A stretch of 64,000 nucleotides of DNA, from the NCBI GenBank assembly GCA_907163345.1, contig CAJQUN010000473.1, positions 62,001-126,000 on the forward strand. Reading direction: 5' to 3'. The translations under genes were made by a program, and so were the position numbers. Source of the DNA: Haberlea rhodopensis. Lineage: Eukaryota > Streptophyta > Magnoliopsida > Lamiales > Gesneriaceae. Numbering within the stretch: the first letter of the stretch is position 1; every line of letters begins with the position of its first letter. Positions 48,020 to 60,118 of this stretch are shown here, piece by piece. A model generated the notes under the pieces. That model had not been told where the DNA came from. It made no database searches and was given only the letters and a program-made list of their open reading frames with translations.

Positions 48020-50386
48020 TGTAAGGACCCCAAGCCCTTAAACCTTGATTTGTGTATTAACCACTATGTGTGGTACATGCTTTCTATAAAAAGTCAATCG
48101 GGAAGCTCTGATGATACTTAATCATTGCCTGTCAATGAAAGACTCATATGTTTGCCTTTTACCAACCCCTTGGTGCCACTTTCATATTGTAAACTTTTAT
48201 AAAAATTTGGGCAGAGTCTCCCCATAAATAGAGCTAAAAAAAGAGTACAACTCATAACAAAATTCCCGGCCAGGGAAAGCATAATACTCAACAGAAAGCA
48301 GCAATACTAGTAAATTCCCAGCCAGGGAAGACACCACACATAATACACCAATGACTCTCATATCATTCTAGCAATTCAACCTCTAATTGCATGCAACCTT
48401 AGATGAAAGAGAGATAGGCTCATGCCTTTATATACAATCCATATACAAGTATAATCGTGCTCACATGCGAGCATCATGAATATGTATAAATCCTCAGGTG
48501 TATATATAGGTACTCTATACGATACCGTGCTCCATCAAGCCATGGTACCACGATCCTGGGAGTACATCCAATCAACAGCTCGAGCTCATCTCCAAAGCCA
48601 TCGATGTACCTGTCCACCTGTCCCAACAGAGACAGCCCCCAACGGGGTGAGCATACCAATTCCACAATTTCATAATCATAATGACATAATACATAATTTA
48701 CAAAAATGTAAATATTGTGGAATATATGTGACACTTCCTGGATGGTATCATCCTCATCCTAGCGTACCCCTGTAATGACCCTGTTCTCAAAACAGACAAA
48801 TCATCAAATCTTGAATATGCAGTTAATCATCATATTGGTTAACCCTAACCAGTTTCGAATTAACAACATTTCATAACATCTTTCTTTATCTAGCAATTAT
48901 CATAATTCTAGATATCATATTGAGACTTCCTTAACTTCCGATACTAGTTAATCACTTCTCTGATTAACTACGTCTCTGTTCCTATTCATTACCAATAGGG
49001 AATAAAATACAGATATCCTAGATATCTAATCAACACCACATTTTCATTTCTTACTTCAAAGTAGCGTCATACTACTGGTGTTCGCTCCGTAGCGACCACA
49101 CCCATCATTTGCTCGCTTCATAGCGGCACCAAGCATTTCACCATGTGAATCAACATAACGTAACCAAGTCACGGTGCCATCATAGTAAAACATTTCATGT
49201 ATTTTAAATCATGCATCATACTTGTAAAACATCATATAAGCTATGCTCGTACGCTAAACGTACCTTAAATCCTCGAAGTCCGAGCCAAACCTTGCTCGAG
49301 TTCCATGCCCCGAGGAACGATGTGCTAACACGATAAATAATTCACGATTATTTACGAACATGCAACCAATGCTCAAGCACACCCATAACCCTCAAAATAT
49401 TGTCAACACTCGACAATAAATCATTTAAAAGACCCGGGGCAGGGTACATGCAGGGAAGGAAATAAATGAGACAATCGAAATTTGTTCAAGAATGCCCTAC
49501 AAAAATCGAACCTTAATCTCACAATTTCGAACCCAATTAAATACCATAATTAATCTAAAATGTCAATTAAGCTTTCCAAGCAAGAATCAACATCCCTTGA
49601 CAAAAACCTCCAATTTTCGAATTCAACACCCATAAATTCGAACCCAAACAAGCCTTTAAATTCGAACCCTTAAAATCCTTCAAATTCGAACACAATAAAG
49701 GCATGGAAATACACGAAAAAGACGAACAAGGGGTAAGGGAGATTACCCAACGAAAATCGGAAGCAAAATCGTTCGAAATCGATGAACCCTAACTTTTGGG
49801 GATCGACGCCTTTCTTCAAAATCCGAACGAGAAACGCGACGAAACCTTCAATTGACGGAGGGGAAATGAGCGCCTGGACGAGACAAAGCCGTGGGTAGGT
49901 CGCACGCGCCGATCGGCGGCCGGATGGCGGCTGGCGGAGCGCCTGAAACGGCGGGGGTGCAGGGGGCGACGGGAATCGCATGCGGGGAGAGAGAGAGAGG
50001 AATTTGAGGCTGAAATTGATATTATGTCTAAAATTTTGGGTTTAAATGGTATTTATAGCAAAAATACCCCGAAAAATTAATAGCCCCACAAATACATCAT
50101 GATTCCTTAAAAATCATCTGTTTTCAAAAACTCTCTCTCTAACTCCAAAACCCTCTACCGGTGCTCACATAGCACCCGAGATTCCGAGACACATCAAAAA
50201 CCCAACTCTTAGGTTTTACACCGTAATGTGAATACAATCTCAACCTCTGGATCCAACGATCCCAACTGCCCAAATAAACGAGCCCAGAAGGCCCAACACC
50301 TCGATTAAATTCTAAATCGCCACGTAAAACCACTTTAGGGATTATTAACACTACGGGATTAAATCCTATAATCCCTGGTCATCACA
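48020..50386 (-). mobile_element. Element C 5' LTR (right copy)
   Basis: 2367 bp. GTACG-ctaaa-CGTAC at 49249-49263; TATA box on the minus strand at 50048-50059. Differs from the left copy by a 5-bp indel near 48236 and substitutions such as 49885. Confidence 0.95.
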
Positions 50387-50391
50387 CATTT

Positions 50392-50976
50392 TGTGATTGG
50401 TGGTATTGGTATGCTCACCCCGTGTGGGGGCTGTCTCTGTTGGGGCAGGTAATACAGGTGTAGCGGTAGCTTTGGAGTTGAGCTCGGGCTATTGATTGGG
50501 GTACTTCCAGGATCGAGGTACCAGAGCTGGTCAAAGAAGTGCGCAGATCCAGTGTTGAGATCGAGTTGTGCTTGGAAGGTGCTTCCAGGATTGAAGTACC
50601 AGTAGCGGTATCCGGTATAGTGTTTTATGCATCAAATACACGCTTATTCATTGAGTGCTCTTATGTGAGTACACCTTACGTGTATATGGGATGTATAAAT
50701 GGGCTATGGCCTCTTTCTGTTCATTATGGTTGCATGCAATTAATTATGGAATTGCTAAATGAACTAAGAGCATATTAGTGTATTATGTGGGTGCATGTTA
50801 TGTGAATAATAATGGTAGGGGGGAATTTGAATATTGGGAATTGAATGCAAGAAATTTTCTGGGTAGCATACGGGGTTTACACTTGCATAGGGTTTTCCCC
50901 CTGATAGTATGATTATATGCACTCATGGTATGGCTTAATGCGCTAATTACGGGTTAAGGGCACGGGGGTCCTTACA
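50392..50976 (+). mobile_element. Element B 5' LTR, part 3
   Basis: Matches 56713-57298 apart from a one-base indel in a G run. It has gctcaccccgtgtgggggc near 50412, a CCCC-gtgt-GGGG stem, and ends GGGGGTCCTTACA at 50976. Confidence 0.95.
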
Positions 50977-50980
50977 TTAG

Positions 50981-50992
50981 TGGTATCAGAGC
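50981..50992 (+). promoter_or_regulatory. Primer-binding site of B
   Basis: TGGTATCAGAGC after ttag, as in A1 and D. Confidence 0.9.
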
Positions 50993-51199
50993 AGTTGTTA
51001 GCTCTTTGGGGCTGTTGAGGGCCTAGGAACATGTTATTGGGAATGAGAAGCACATACTTATGCATGATTGCTTATGTGCGTTTATGATATGTGTTCATAA
51101 TTGGAATATGTGTTGCTAACCATGGTGGTTGCAGGGTCTTATGAGACATGGACTATGCATTACGGTTGCATAGGTATACATCGGAGTGATGATTTTTAA

Positions 51200-52560
51200 T
51201 GCTTTGCCGCTACATGTTGGAGCGAGGTGCATTACAATACACTCATGGCGATGTTTATGGGAATACGGGTTATGCATTACGGTTGCATGCACGTCGAAGC
51301 GATGATGCCGCTGTCGTGTCGAAGCGATGGTAAATGCCGCTGTCACGTCGAAGCGATGATGCCGCTGTCGTGCCGAAACAATTATTGAAATACGGGTTAT
51401 GCATTACGGTTGCATGCATGGCGTAGCGATGTGAATACTTGCCGCTGTCGTATTGTAGCGATGAAGAATATTTGCCGCAAATATGTCGAAGCGAAGGAAA
51501 ATGCCGCTGTCATATTATTATTGTGAGGGATATTATGCCGCTAATATGTCGAAGCGAGGGGTATTTCCGCTGTCATGCCGGAATGATGGTAAATGCCGCT
51601 GTCGTGTCGAAGCGATGGTAAATGCCGCTGTCACGTCGAAGCGATGGTACCACCGTCATGTCGAAACGATGATGCCGATGTCGTGTCGAAGCGATGATAC
51701 ATGCCGCTGTCACGTCGAAGCGATGATGCCGTTGTCATGACGTAGCAATGTGATCGGGAACAAAGTACTACATGAGTGTGAGTACCTCTTGAGTCCGCGA
51801 TTAGCCAGGTATTCTATTGGCAATGGTTCATGCCGCCAGGTATTCTATTGGCGATGGTTCCGCCGGGTATTCTATTGGCGATGGTTCATGCCGCCAGGTA
51901 TTCTATTGGCGATGGTTTATGCCGCCAAGTATCATATAGCGATGGTATATTCCGCTACATATATGGCGATGCTTCATACCGCCAGATATTCTTGGGCGAT
52001 GTTTTATGCCGCTGACTCTATGGCGAGGGATCATGCCGCTGATTCTATAGCGATGGATTATACCGCTATGTGTATAGCACTGGATTATGCCGCCTACGAG
52101 CGATGGGTGCTGCTTATGTACCGCTGGTGGACGATGGATACAGGTATTCCGCTATCTCGATAGCGATGAGGTATGGCATATTACTTTTGTTATCAGTATT
52201 GTGATTATGGTATATTGTTGTTTACCGTCATGTGTTTGACGATGAGATTATGGATGTCGTGTGTAGACATGTGCCGTCATGTGTTTGACGATGTTATTTA
52301 GATATCTATATGGACGCTTGGCGTCGTTTTGGTGAGTTATACATTCGTGTTATGTATTTGGTTGTATGGTTTGAGTGCCGATGGTGAGCACATAGTAGAG
52401 TCTGGGTCATTGGTCGACGAGACCTTTTGCCGAGCAGGTTTGCTCGATGGAGCATTGATGCATTGTACCGGTGAGTGTACCGCATCATATTGTAGAGGTA
52501 AATATTTGTCGAGCAATGATACCCTTGGGTATGCTCGCTGGGATGGCTAAGGCCAAGTGA
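51200..52560 (+). repeat. CCG-stem-loop-CG array (element B internal region)
   Basis: Thirty or so degenerate units of 25-45 bp. Many sit between atgc/ttgc and atgg. Arms change in step: CGCT/AGCG (many, 51203-51760), CGCCA/TGGCG (51830-51920), CGCTAT-ctcg-ATAGCG (about 52149-52164), CGTCA/TGACG (52227-52292, twice), CGAGCA/TGCTCG (about 52430-52450, and a longer-looped one near 52508-52534). Some units are broken. Confidence 0.88.
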
Positions 52561-54660
52561 TTGGTGGTAAGAGTAGTCATTGAGGAAACTACTCGCTTGT
52601 TGTTGTGATGTGGTGTACGCATGGTTGCACCCACCCTAAGGGCGTGGAATAAGTCCTAATGGATTAGGATTGCTTGGTAATTAAGCATGGACTCCGGGTT
52701 GTCCAAAGTGCTTTAGTGTTTTAGAGATATGTTGGGCGATGACCCACAACTCTAATGGTTTGTGCGGTATGGTATACCGGATTGTAATGATGTCACGTTG
52801 ATAGGTTGGTATGAGCCTGAGCCTATGGGGCCAGCGAATCGCTAGCCAGGTATTATTGCAGTACTTTAGCGTGCTTGTGTTAGCCATTATAATGCTCGTT
52901 GGACACGAGTTTGGGTGAATCGTATGGTGATACGATGAGGGTTATGGTAGACTCTTGTAGTCTCTATGTGGCATGGTGTTTGAGGTAGGGAATACCTCAC
53001 GGGGACGTTTATACGTCATTGTTTTGAGGGACTTGTACCGGGACAGCTCAAGTTCGTTGGTATTACCAACGTGAGTGTCAACAAGTCGTTGTTAGCTCTA
53101 GTTGAGCATCCTTGCATATGGCATGCAATGGGAGTCACAATGGTTTGTGAGATATAGTTAGTGGGGTGACACTACTATATTGATTTTATCTCTTGGAGAG
53201 ATTTGAATTGTACTGTCTTAGAGACAGCTTACATCGGTCGTGGATTGATTGTAAATCAGCCATGGTAAGCATTACTGGTGTTGGACCGGGTAATGGATTT
53301 CTTACCTCGGTGAGACGTTTGAGGAGACGTCTTCGGGGAGATGCTCGATTGTGGAGTACTATGGCATTAGTACAGAGCATCGTTGGAATGTGTATACATG
53401 GCGTATACTGATTTTGGATTGGGTTGATGCACTACTCTAACCAATTGTGTATTTCTGGGTTCCGGGATATGTTTTGGTATAAATGTACCCAGGTCTTCCG
53501 AACGGTAGTTCGAGGATTGGAGAATCATGGATTCATGGCTTTTTCCTTGAGAGGAAGACGGTATTATGATTCCTACCGGTTGAATCTTTTGGGGAGATTC
53601 GTTATTTTGTTCGTGTGGTGGTGATGTTGAAATCACACCCTTTGGTTTTGGTTTGTCAACCATCATTCTCCGTGGAGTGAGAATAATCGAGGTTTGACAG
53701 TTGGCTTTGGAATGTGGGTATGATTGGAGATACCCGAGTCTATTGCATTGCGTATGCATGTTGTGCGGTGTATGGGCATGTATGCCGTGTGTGTATACGA
53801 ATACCAACTCTATTTTTTTGTTCATTATTGAACGTGGGTTTAATTTACTTGGTTTAGTGGATCTCCGGTGTGAGATTGTGGAACCTCGAGATCGGTAATC
53901 TCGATGGCACGATGCATTCTGATGAATGATCGTGAAGGTTGTTTGATTTCCCCCGAGGAGGGATCGACGTGTTTTGGAAACATGGTGGTTCTTGTTGGAT
54001 AATTCGATAGCCTTCCTATTTTAGGATTGTTGGATCCAAGGATAAATGAGGGATGGCCGAGATTCGGATGTGTTTAGTGTCATGGTTGACACGTGTGTAG
54101 GAATGTAATTGGTTACCTTACATGTTCCCCTATGGAACTTGAGACTTTGTGGAGTCTTGATGGTGTGTCGGGACCAAGATATGATTTCTTGGAACACACC
54201 GGTGTAAACATCCTCGGTGATGTATTTTGTGTGGATCAGTGACCGTGGGTAACCCGGTCCGGGTTGCAAGTAGTGCAACTACTCCTCTGGAGGAGATGGG
54301 CTGGGAAGCGAAGACTGGTTTCTTTTTGTGAGTATACTGTTGTATGCTAGTGGTCCCCATCTTGACGAGGCGTGTCAAGCATCGTGGGCAGGTGGTGTAT
54401 ATCACGGTATGATATCTTTGTCAGAACCAATGGAAATTTGGTTGGTTTGCAGTTTTGGTGAACTGACTTGTGGGACGATTCACGTCGAGGTATGTTGTTA
54501 TCTTTCGGGTTTGTATTGGTTTTGACGTTGCGCTATTTTAGGGCTTGGTGCGAGACTGGTATTCTCGCAGTTGTTAATTCGACTCTAAGGTGGTTCAGAA
54601 TCAGGGTCTTGGCTTTGTTTTGTTGGTGTAGTCCTGGTGTTACGTGGAGTACACCGGTGC

Positions 54661-54696
54661 AATTTCGGGGATGAAATTTTATTAGTAGGGGATAAT
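54661..54696 (+). promoter_or_regulatory. PPT-proximal hairpin and polypurine tract of B
   Basis: AATTTCG-ggga-TGAAATT (54661-54678), with a G-T pair closing the loop, then attagtaggggataat and the LTR. Confidence 0.8.
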
Positions 54697-57298
54697 TGTG
54701 ATGTCCGGGAATTATGGTGGTAATCCCGGTGTTGTATTAATCCTTGATGGATTTTTAATTGTGGCAATTAGGAATTAATTGCGGTTTGGCATCTCCCGAG
54801 GTTGGTAAATCGGGCATTTGGGATCGTTGGATCCCGAGGTTGAGATCGTATTCTCATTCCGGTGAAAACCTGCGAGTTGGATTTTTAGTGTGACTCGGAA
54901 TCTCAGGTGCCTTGTGTGGGCACCGGTAGGGGGTTTTTGAGTTAGAGAGAGAGTTTTTGAAAACAGATGATTTTTAATGAATCATGATGTATTTGTGGGG
55001 CTATTAGTATCTCGGGGTATTTTTGCTATAAATACCAGTTGAACCCGAGATTTTATTTATCGGAACCATTTTCCTCTTCTTCCTCCTCTCTTCCCGCGCG
55101 CGAGCTTTCCCGATCCCCTTTTACCCCCGCCGCTTCAAGGCGTGCGCCCGCCGCCGTCCGGCCGCCGTTCGGCGCGTGCGACCTGCCGTTGGAATCGTCT
55201 CTCCGAGGCGCAGCTATACATACAATCAATTTGAAGTTTGGTCGCGATTTGAGCTCGGTCTTCTGCAGAAAGCGCTAGGGTTCGAACTGGATTTCTGTTC
55301 GATTTTGTGGCTCGATTTTGGTACGATTTTTGGGGCTCTTTTTCCTGTGTTTTTGGGGCGTTTTGTACTGCATTTTGTGTCGAAAATTTATGCTTTGTGG
55401 TTCAAGGATTTTGGTTGCCAATTGATTCGATTTGAGCGCTGGATTGCATGGCTCATAGTTCGAATTTCTTGTTGTTGGGCGGGTTAGGGTTCGAAAATTT
55501 GGGGTTTTGGCTTGGGGATGCTTATTCATGTTGTTAATTGTTTAATTCATGTTTTAGATAAATTATGGTGATTCTTTGGGAAGGATTTGTGTTGAGTTAA
55601 AGAAATGGGTTTTTAAATAATTTTGGGTTGGTTGGTTTGAGGAGTGTTTATTTGTAGTGTTGGATGGTTTTGGTTGGTTTTATGTTATATTTGAAGTGGG
55701 TTTGAGTTGTAGGCGATTGGGTGTTGGAAGGAGCTCATTCATGGAGGTTCCTCGCGTTTGCAGGGCTGCTCGATCGATCCGAAAATAATTTCGATCGATC
55801 GAGCATGGCAGAATGTGTTTTGTGGCGTTGGAACAGTGGACCGATCGATCGGGATTTGGATCGATCGATCGGAGGATGGTTCTCGATCGATCGAGATGAA
55901 ATTTCGATCGATCGAGCTGGCCAGTGTATTGGTGCCCCTTTTTATTGTTTCTTGGCTCTTTTGGATGTCTTGCATGCCTATGTTTAATTGTGAATACTTA
56001 TGTGTTTTAGCACATGTTTCTCGGGGCATGGAACTCAAGCCAGGCTTGATATGGACTACGGAATTCTAAGGTACGTATAACGTACGAGCATAGCCTTTTG
56101 TAATGTTGCAATAGGGAAATGCATGATATCGGGTATTTGTAATAAATGGGCATTGAAATGCATGGTTGGTGGTATTTACAATAAATGGGTATTGAATGCA
56201 TGGTATATGGTATTGGAAATAGATGGGTATCGAAGTGCATGGTTTATGGTACTTGCAATAATTGGATAGTGAAATACATGGTATATGGTAACTGTGATAA
56301 ATAGACATACATTAGAAATCATAGGGGGGCCGCTTTCGAGCGAGCAACGATTGGGTGTTGTCGCCGTTGAGCGACCATCGGTTATGACGCCGCTATTGTT
56401 GAGCGTGCGCTGGGTTTAGAATGCCGCTATTGTGGAGCGAGCAATGTTATGGGAACATGGAATCCTTGGTTAATTATGTGAATTCTATGGCCTATCTATG
56501 ATGATTTTACACTTGATTATGGAACTGGCATGATAGAACTGTATTAGTTAATCTATATGGCGATTAACTGGCTTTGGGAATTTGATGAGTTTGGTTATTT
56601 TGAGAACAGGGACAATACAGGGGATCCCGGATGAGGGTGTTACCATCCAGGGAGTATCATTTAAATTATGGCATTTACATTCTGTAAATTATGAATTGCA
56701 ATATTATCATTTTGTGATTGGTGGTATTGGTATGCTCACCCCGTGTGGGGGCTGTCTCTGTTGGGGCAGGTAATACAGGTGTAGCGGTAGCTTTGGAGTT
56801 GAGCTCGGGCTATTGATTGGGGTACTTCCAGGATCGAGGTACCAGAGCTGGTCAAAGAAGTGCGCAGATCCAGTGTTGAGATCGAGTTGTGCTTGGAAGG
56901 TGCTTCCAGGATTGAAGTACCAGTAGCGGTATCCGGTATAGTGTTTTATGCATCAAATACACGCTTATTCATTGAGTGCTCTTATGTGAGTACACCTTAC
57001 GTGTATATGGGATGTATAAATGGGCTATGGCCTCTTTCTGTTCATTATGGTTGCATGCAATTAATTATGGAATTGCTAAATGAACTAAGAGCATATTAGT
57101 GTATTATGTGGGTGCATGTTATGTGAATAATAATGGTAGGGGGGGAATTTGAATATTGGGAATTGAATGCAAGAAATTTTCTGGGTAGCATACGGGGTTT
57201 ACACTTGCATAGGGTTTTCCCCCTGATAGTATGATTATATGCACTCATGGTATGGCTTAATGCGCTAATTACGGGTTAAGGGCACGGGGGTCCTTACA
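54697..57298 (+). mobile_element. Element B 3' LTR (uninterrupted)
   Basis: 2602 bp, TGTGATGTCC...GGTCCTTACA. TATA box 55026-55036; palindrome cluster 55768-55922; GTACGT-ata-ACGTAC 56071-56085; CCGCT-type stem-loops about 56325-56450. It holds the empty sites of A1 (56110-56114) and C (56708-56712). Confidence 0.96.
55768..55922 (+). repeat. Cluster of six GATCGATC palindromes (B 3' LTR)
   Basis: Identical in layout to 23042-23196. Confidence 0.95.
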
Positions 57299-57303
57299 CC
57301 AAG

Positions 57304-60118
57304 AGTTGGCCACTGACGTGATTTTGCAATCGTTGCCTGAAAGCTTCAGTCAATTTGTCTTGAATTACAATATGATTGAAATTGAAAAGACTCTACCACA
57401 GTTACTTGGCATGCTTAGAACTTTTGAAGCAAATAGCAAGAAGTCTAAGCCTACAAATGTTCTTATTGTGAATAAGAGCTAAGGAAAGACTAAAGCTAAG
57501 AGCTTTAAGAAGAACGAGAAGGTCCTTGTTAAGTCTAAGCCACATGCTTCTGCACTAAAGCAAAAGGAAGGAGTGGCAAAGGAAGGAAACTGTTTCCATT
57601 GCGGTGAGACCGGTCATTGGAAAAGGAACTGCAAAGTTTATCTGGAGGATCTTAAGAAGACAAAGGGAAGTGTGACTTCCACTTCAGGTATTTTTGTTAT
57701 AGAAGTCAATTTATCTACTTCTTCATCATGGGTATTAGATACTGGATGTGGATCTCACATTTGTGTTAATGTGCAGGATCTTAAAAGGAGTAGGACATTG
57801 GCAAAAGGCGAAGTAGATCTCCGAGTAGAAAATGGAGCAAGAGTTGCTGCATTAGCTATAGGAGATTACCATTTATCTTTGCCTTCTGGTTTATCATTGA
57901 TTTTGAAAGACTGTTATTTTGTGCCGTCTATTACCAAAAACATTATTTCTATTTCTTGCTTGGACAAGTGTGGATTTTCATTTATGATAAAGGATAACTG
58001 TTGTTCTATTTATACAAATGATATGTTTTATGCAAGTGCACAAATGATTAATTGTCTTTATATATTAAATCTTGATATGCTTGTCTATAACATAAATACT
58101 AAAATGATTAAAAATAATAATTGTAATCCAACTTATCTCTGGCATTGTCGCTTGGGCCACATAAACGAGAACCGCATATCAAAACTTCATAAGGATGGAG
58201 TATTAGATTCATTTGATTTTGAATCATATGAAACATGCGAGTCTTGTTTAATGGGCAAGATTACTAAAGCCCCTTTCAAGGGACATGTTGAAAGGGCAAA
58301 TGTTTTATTGGGACTAATACATAGTGATGTATGTGGACCAATAAGTACACAAGCTAGAGGTGGTTTTCAATACTTCGTTACATTTACTGATGACTTCAGT
58401 AGATATGGGTATGTGTACCTAATGAAACATAAACATGAAACCTTTGAAAAGTTCAAGGATTTCAAGAATGAAGTACAAAACCAACTTGGTAAAAGTATGA
58501 AAATCCTTCGATCGGATCGAGGAGGTGAATACCTTAGCCAAGAGTTTCATGACTATCTGAAGGAGTGTGGGATAGTCCCACAACTCACTCCTCTGTATAC
58601 TCCACAATGGAATGGTGTATCCGAGAGGAGAAATCGAACCTTGTTGGACATGGTTAGATCAGTGATGAGTCATGCAGATCTTCCGATATCCTTTTGGGGA
58701 CATGCTTTAGAAACAACAATATTTATACTGAACCGCGTTCCATCTAAATCAGTGGAAAAGACACCATATGAGATATGGAATGGGAAGCGTCCTAGTATGT
58801 CTTTTATGAAGATTTGGGGTTGTGAGGCTTTCGTGAGAAGTCACGTCTCTAACAAACTTGGACCCAAATCTGATAAGTGTTTATTTGTGGGGTATCCTAA
58901 GGAAACGAAAGGATACTATTTCTATTATCCCACCGAGAACAAAGTTGTTGTTGCTCGGACTGGTGTCTTTCTTGAAAGAGAATTTATTTCTAGAAAAACC
59001 AGTGGGAGACAAATAGAACTTAGTGAAGTTCGACCACAAGAAAACATTGAACATGATATTGAGATGGAAACAGAGCAGACACCACAAGCTGTTGTGGATG
59101 AAGTGCCTGCTCAAGAGACACAAGCCCAGCGTAGGTCTGTAAGAGAACACCGGGAGCCACAGAGATATGGATTTCTTGTGACTCAACAAGGTGACTTACT
59201 ACTTATTGATGAGGATGAGCAGTCATCTTATCAACAAGCTATAATGGGCAATGATTCTGAGAAATGGCAAGAGGCCATGAAATCTGAGATGGAATCCATG
59301 TATGCAAACCAAGTATGGACTTTGGTTGACCCGCCTGAAGGGGTGAGACCCATAGGGTACAAATGGATTTTCAAGAAAAAGACCGACATGGATGGTAATG
59401 TACAAACCTATAAAGGTCGACTGGTTGCAAAAGGTTTCAAACAAATTCATGGTATTGACTATGATGAAACATTTTCACCAGTTGTCATGGTTAAATCCAT
59501 TAGGATCTTACTTGCAATAGCTGCATTTCATGATTATGAAATCTGGCAGATGGATGTCAAAACAGCCTTCCTTAATAGAAATCTGCTTGAGGATGTGTAC
59601 ATGACACAACCCGAGGGTTTTTTCAATCCAAAGGATGCTGGAAAGATATGCAAGCTACAACGATCCATTTATGGATTGTAGCAAGCTTCTCGGAGTTGGA
59701 ATCTTCGTTTTGATGATGCAGTCAAAGAGTTTGGTTTCATCAAAAACGTAGATGAACCTTGTGTCTACAAGAAGGTCAGTGGGAGCATAATTATCTTCCT
59801 AATATTGTATGTAGATGACATACTTCTAATTGGGAATGATATCCCTGCCTTACAATCTGTAAAGATTTGGCTAGGGAATTGCTTTTCTATGAAAGACTTG
59901 TGTGAAGCCACCTATGTAGTAGGAATCAAGATCTATAGAGATAGATCGAGAAGATTACCTGGCCTAAGTCAAAGTACATATATAGACAAAGTGCTAAAAC
60001 GGTTTAGCATGCAAGAATCTAAGAAAGGATTCGTGCCTATGACACATGGAATACATCTCTCGAATGATCAGTGTCCTTCAACACCAGATGAGAGACAACG
60101 CATGAGTAAGATTCCATA
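57304..60118 (+). pseudogene. Copia G gag-pol, 3' part (stops; cut by H)
   Basis: The Gag frame continues in register from 21970, meets TAA at 57480-57482, then is open to TAG at 59679-59681 and on to 60118. Counting codon 57573 as 1: CCHC knuckle 7-20 (CFHCGETGHWKRNC), protease DTG at 56-58. Integrase has zinc ligands H191, H196, C222, C225 and catalytic D252, D315, E351 (DD35E). RT begins about 575 (GYKWIFKKKTDMDG, VKTAFLN). The second stop falls in YGL-stop-QASRSWN, and LYVDDILLIGND follows at about 59803. Integrase ahead of RT confirms Ty1/copia. Element H cuts it after MSKIPY. Confidence 0.95.

Larger units (their letters stand above)
32642..50386 (-). mobile_element. Element C: non-coding LTR retrotransposon in reverse, target duplication CATTT
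   Basis: On the + strand it runs TGTAAGGACCCC...GGTCATCACA with CATTT at 32637-32641 and 50387-50391. LTRs 32642-35013 (2372 bp) and 48020-50386 (2367 bp) differ by a 5-bp indel and about two substitutions. The internal region is non-coding, apart from the nested A2. It shares the PBS region, the PPT hairpin and the 3' internal segment with B and H. The empty site is at 56708-56712. Confidence 0.95.
50977..54696 (+). mobile_element. Element B internal region, non-coding
   Basis: 3720 bp starting ttag plus PBS and ending at the polypurine tract. No frame longer than about 150 codons and none with Gag, protease, RT, RNase H or integrase motifs. 51200-52560 is a stem-loop array; 52560-54660 is non-repetitive and homologous in reverse to 62447-64000 (element H). 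The content fits a non-autonomous element. Confidence 0.88.
21971..57298 (+). mobile_element. Element B: non-coding LTR retrotransposon, target duplication CCAAG
   Basis: It starts TGTGATGTCCGGG and ends GGGGGTCCTTACA, with CCAAG on both sides. The 5' LTR is in three pieces (21971-23388, 32044-32641, 50392-50976; joined 2601 bp). The internal region is 50977-54696 (3720 bp, no coding capacity) and the 3' LTR 54697-57298 (2602 bp). About eight substitutions and a one-base indel were noticed between its LTRs. Without later insertions the element would be about 8.9 kb. This fits a large non-autonomous LTR element (LARD type). Confidence 0.93.
18207..60118 (+). mobile_element. Ty1/copia element G (interrupted by B; truncated by H and the window)
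   Basis: The 5' LTR is 18207-19685, the PBS at 19687, the leader to 21495, and gag from 21496. It is cut by element B at 21970, with duplication CCAAG at 21966-21970 and 57299-57303. Gag-pol continues from 57304 to 60118, where element H interrupts RT/RNase H. The 3' LTR would lie right of the window. Confidence 0.9.

Noticed and set aside
53367..53825. 152-codon ORF on the minus strand in element B
   Set aside because: No recognisable motif, and the H counterpart (63295-63579 region) does not preserve the frame. Likely chance.
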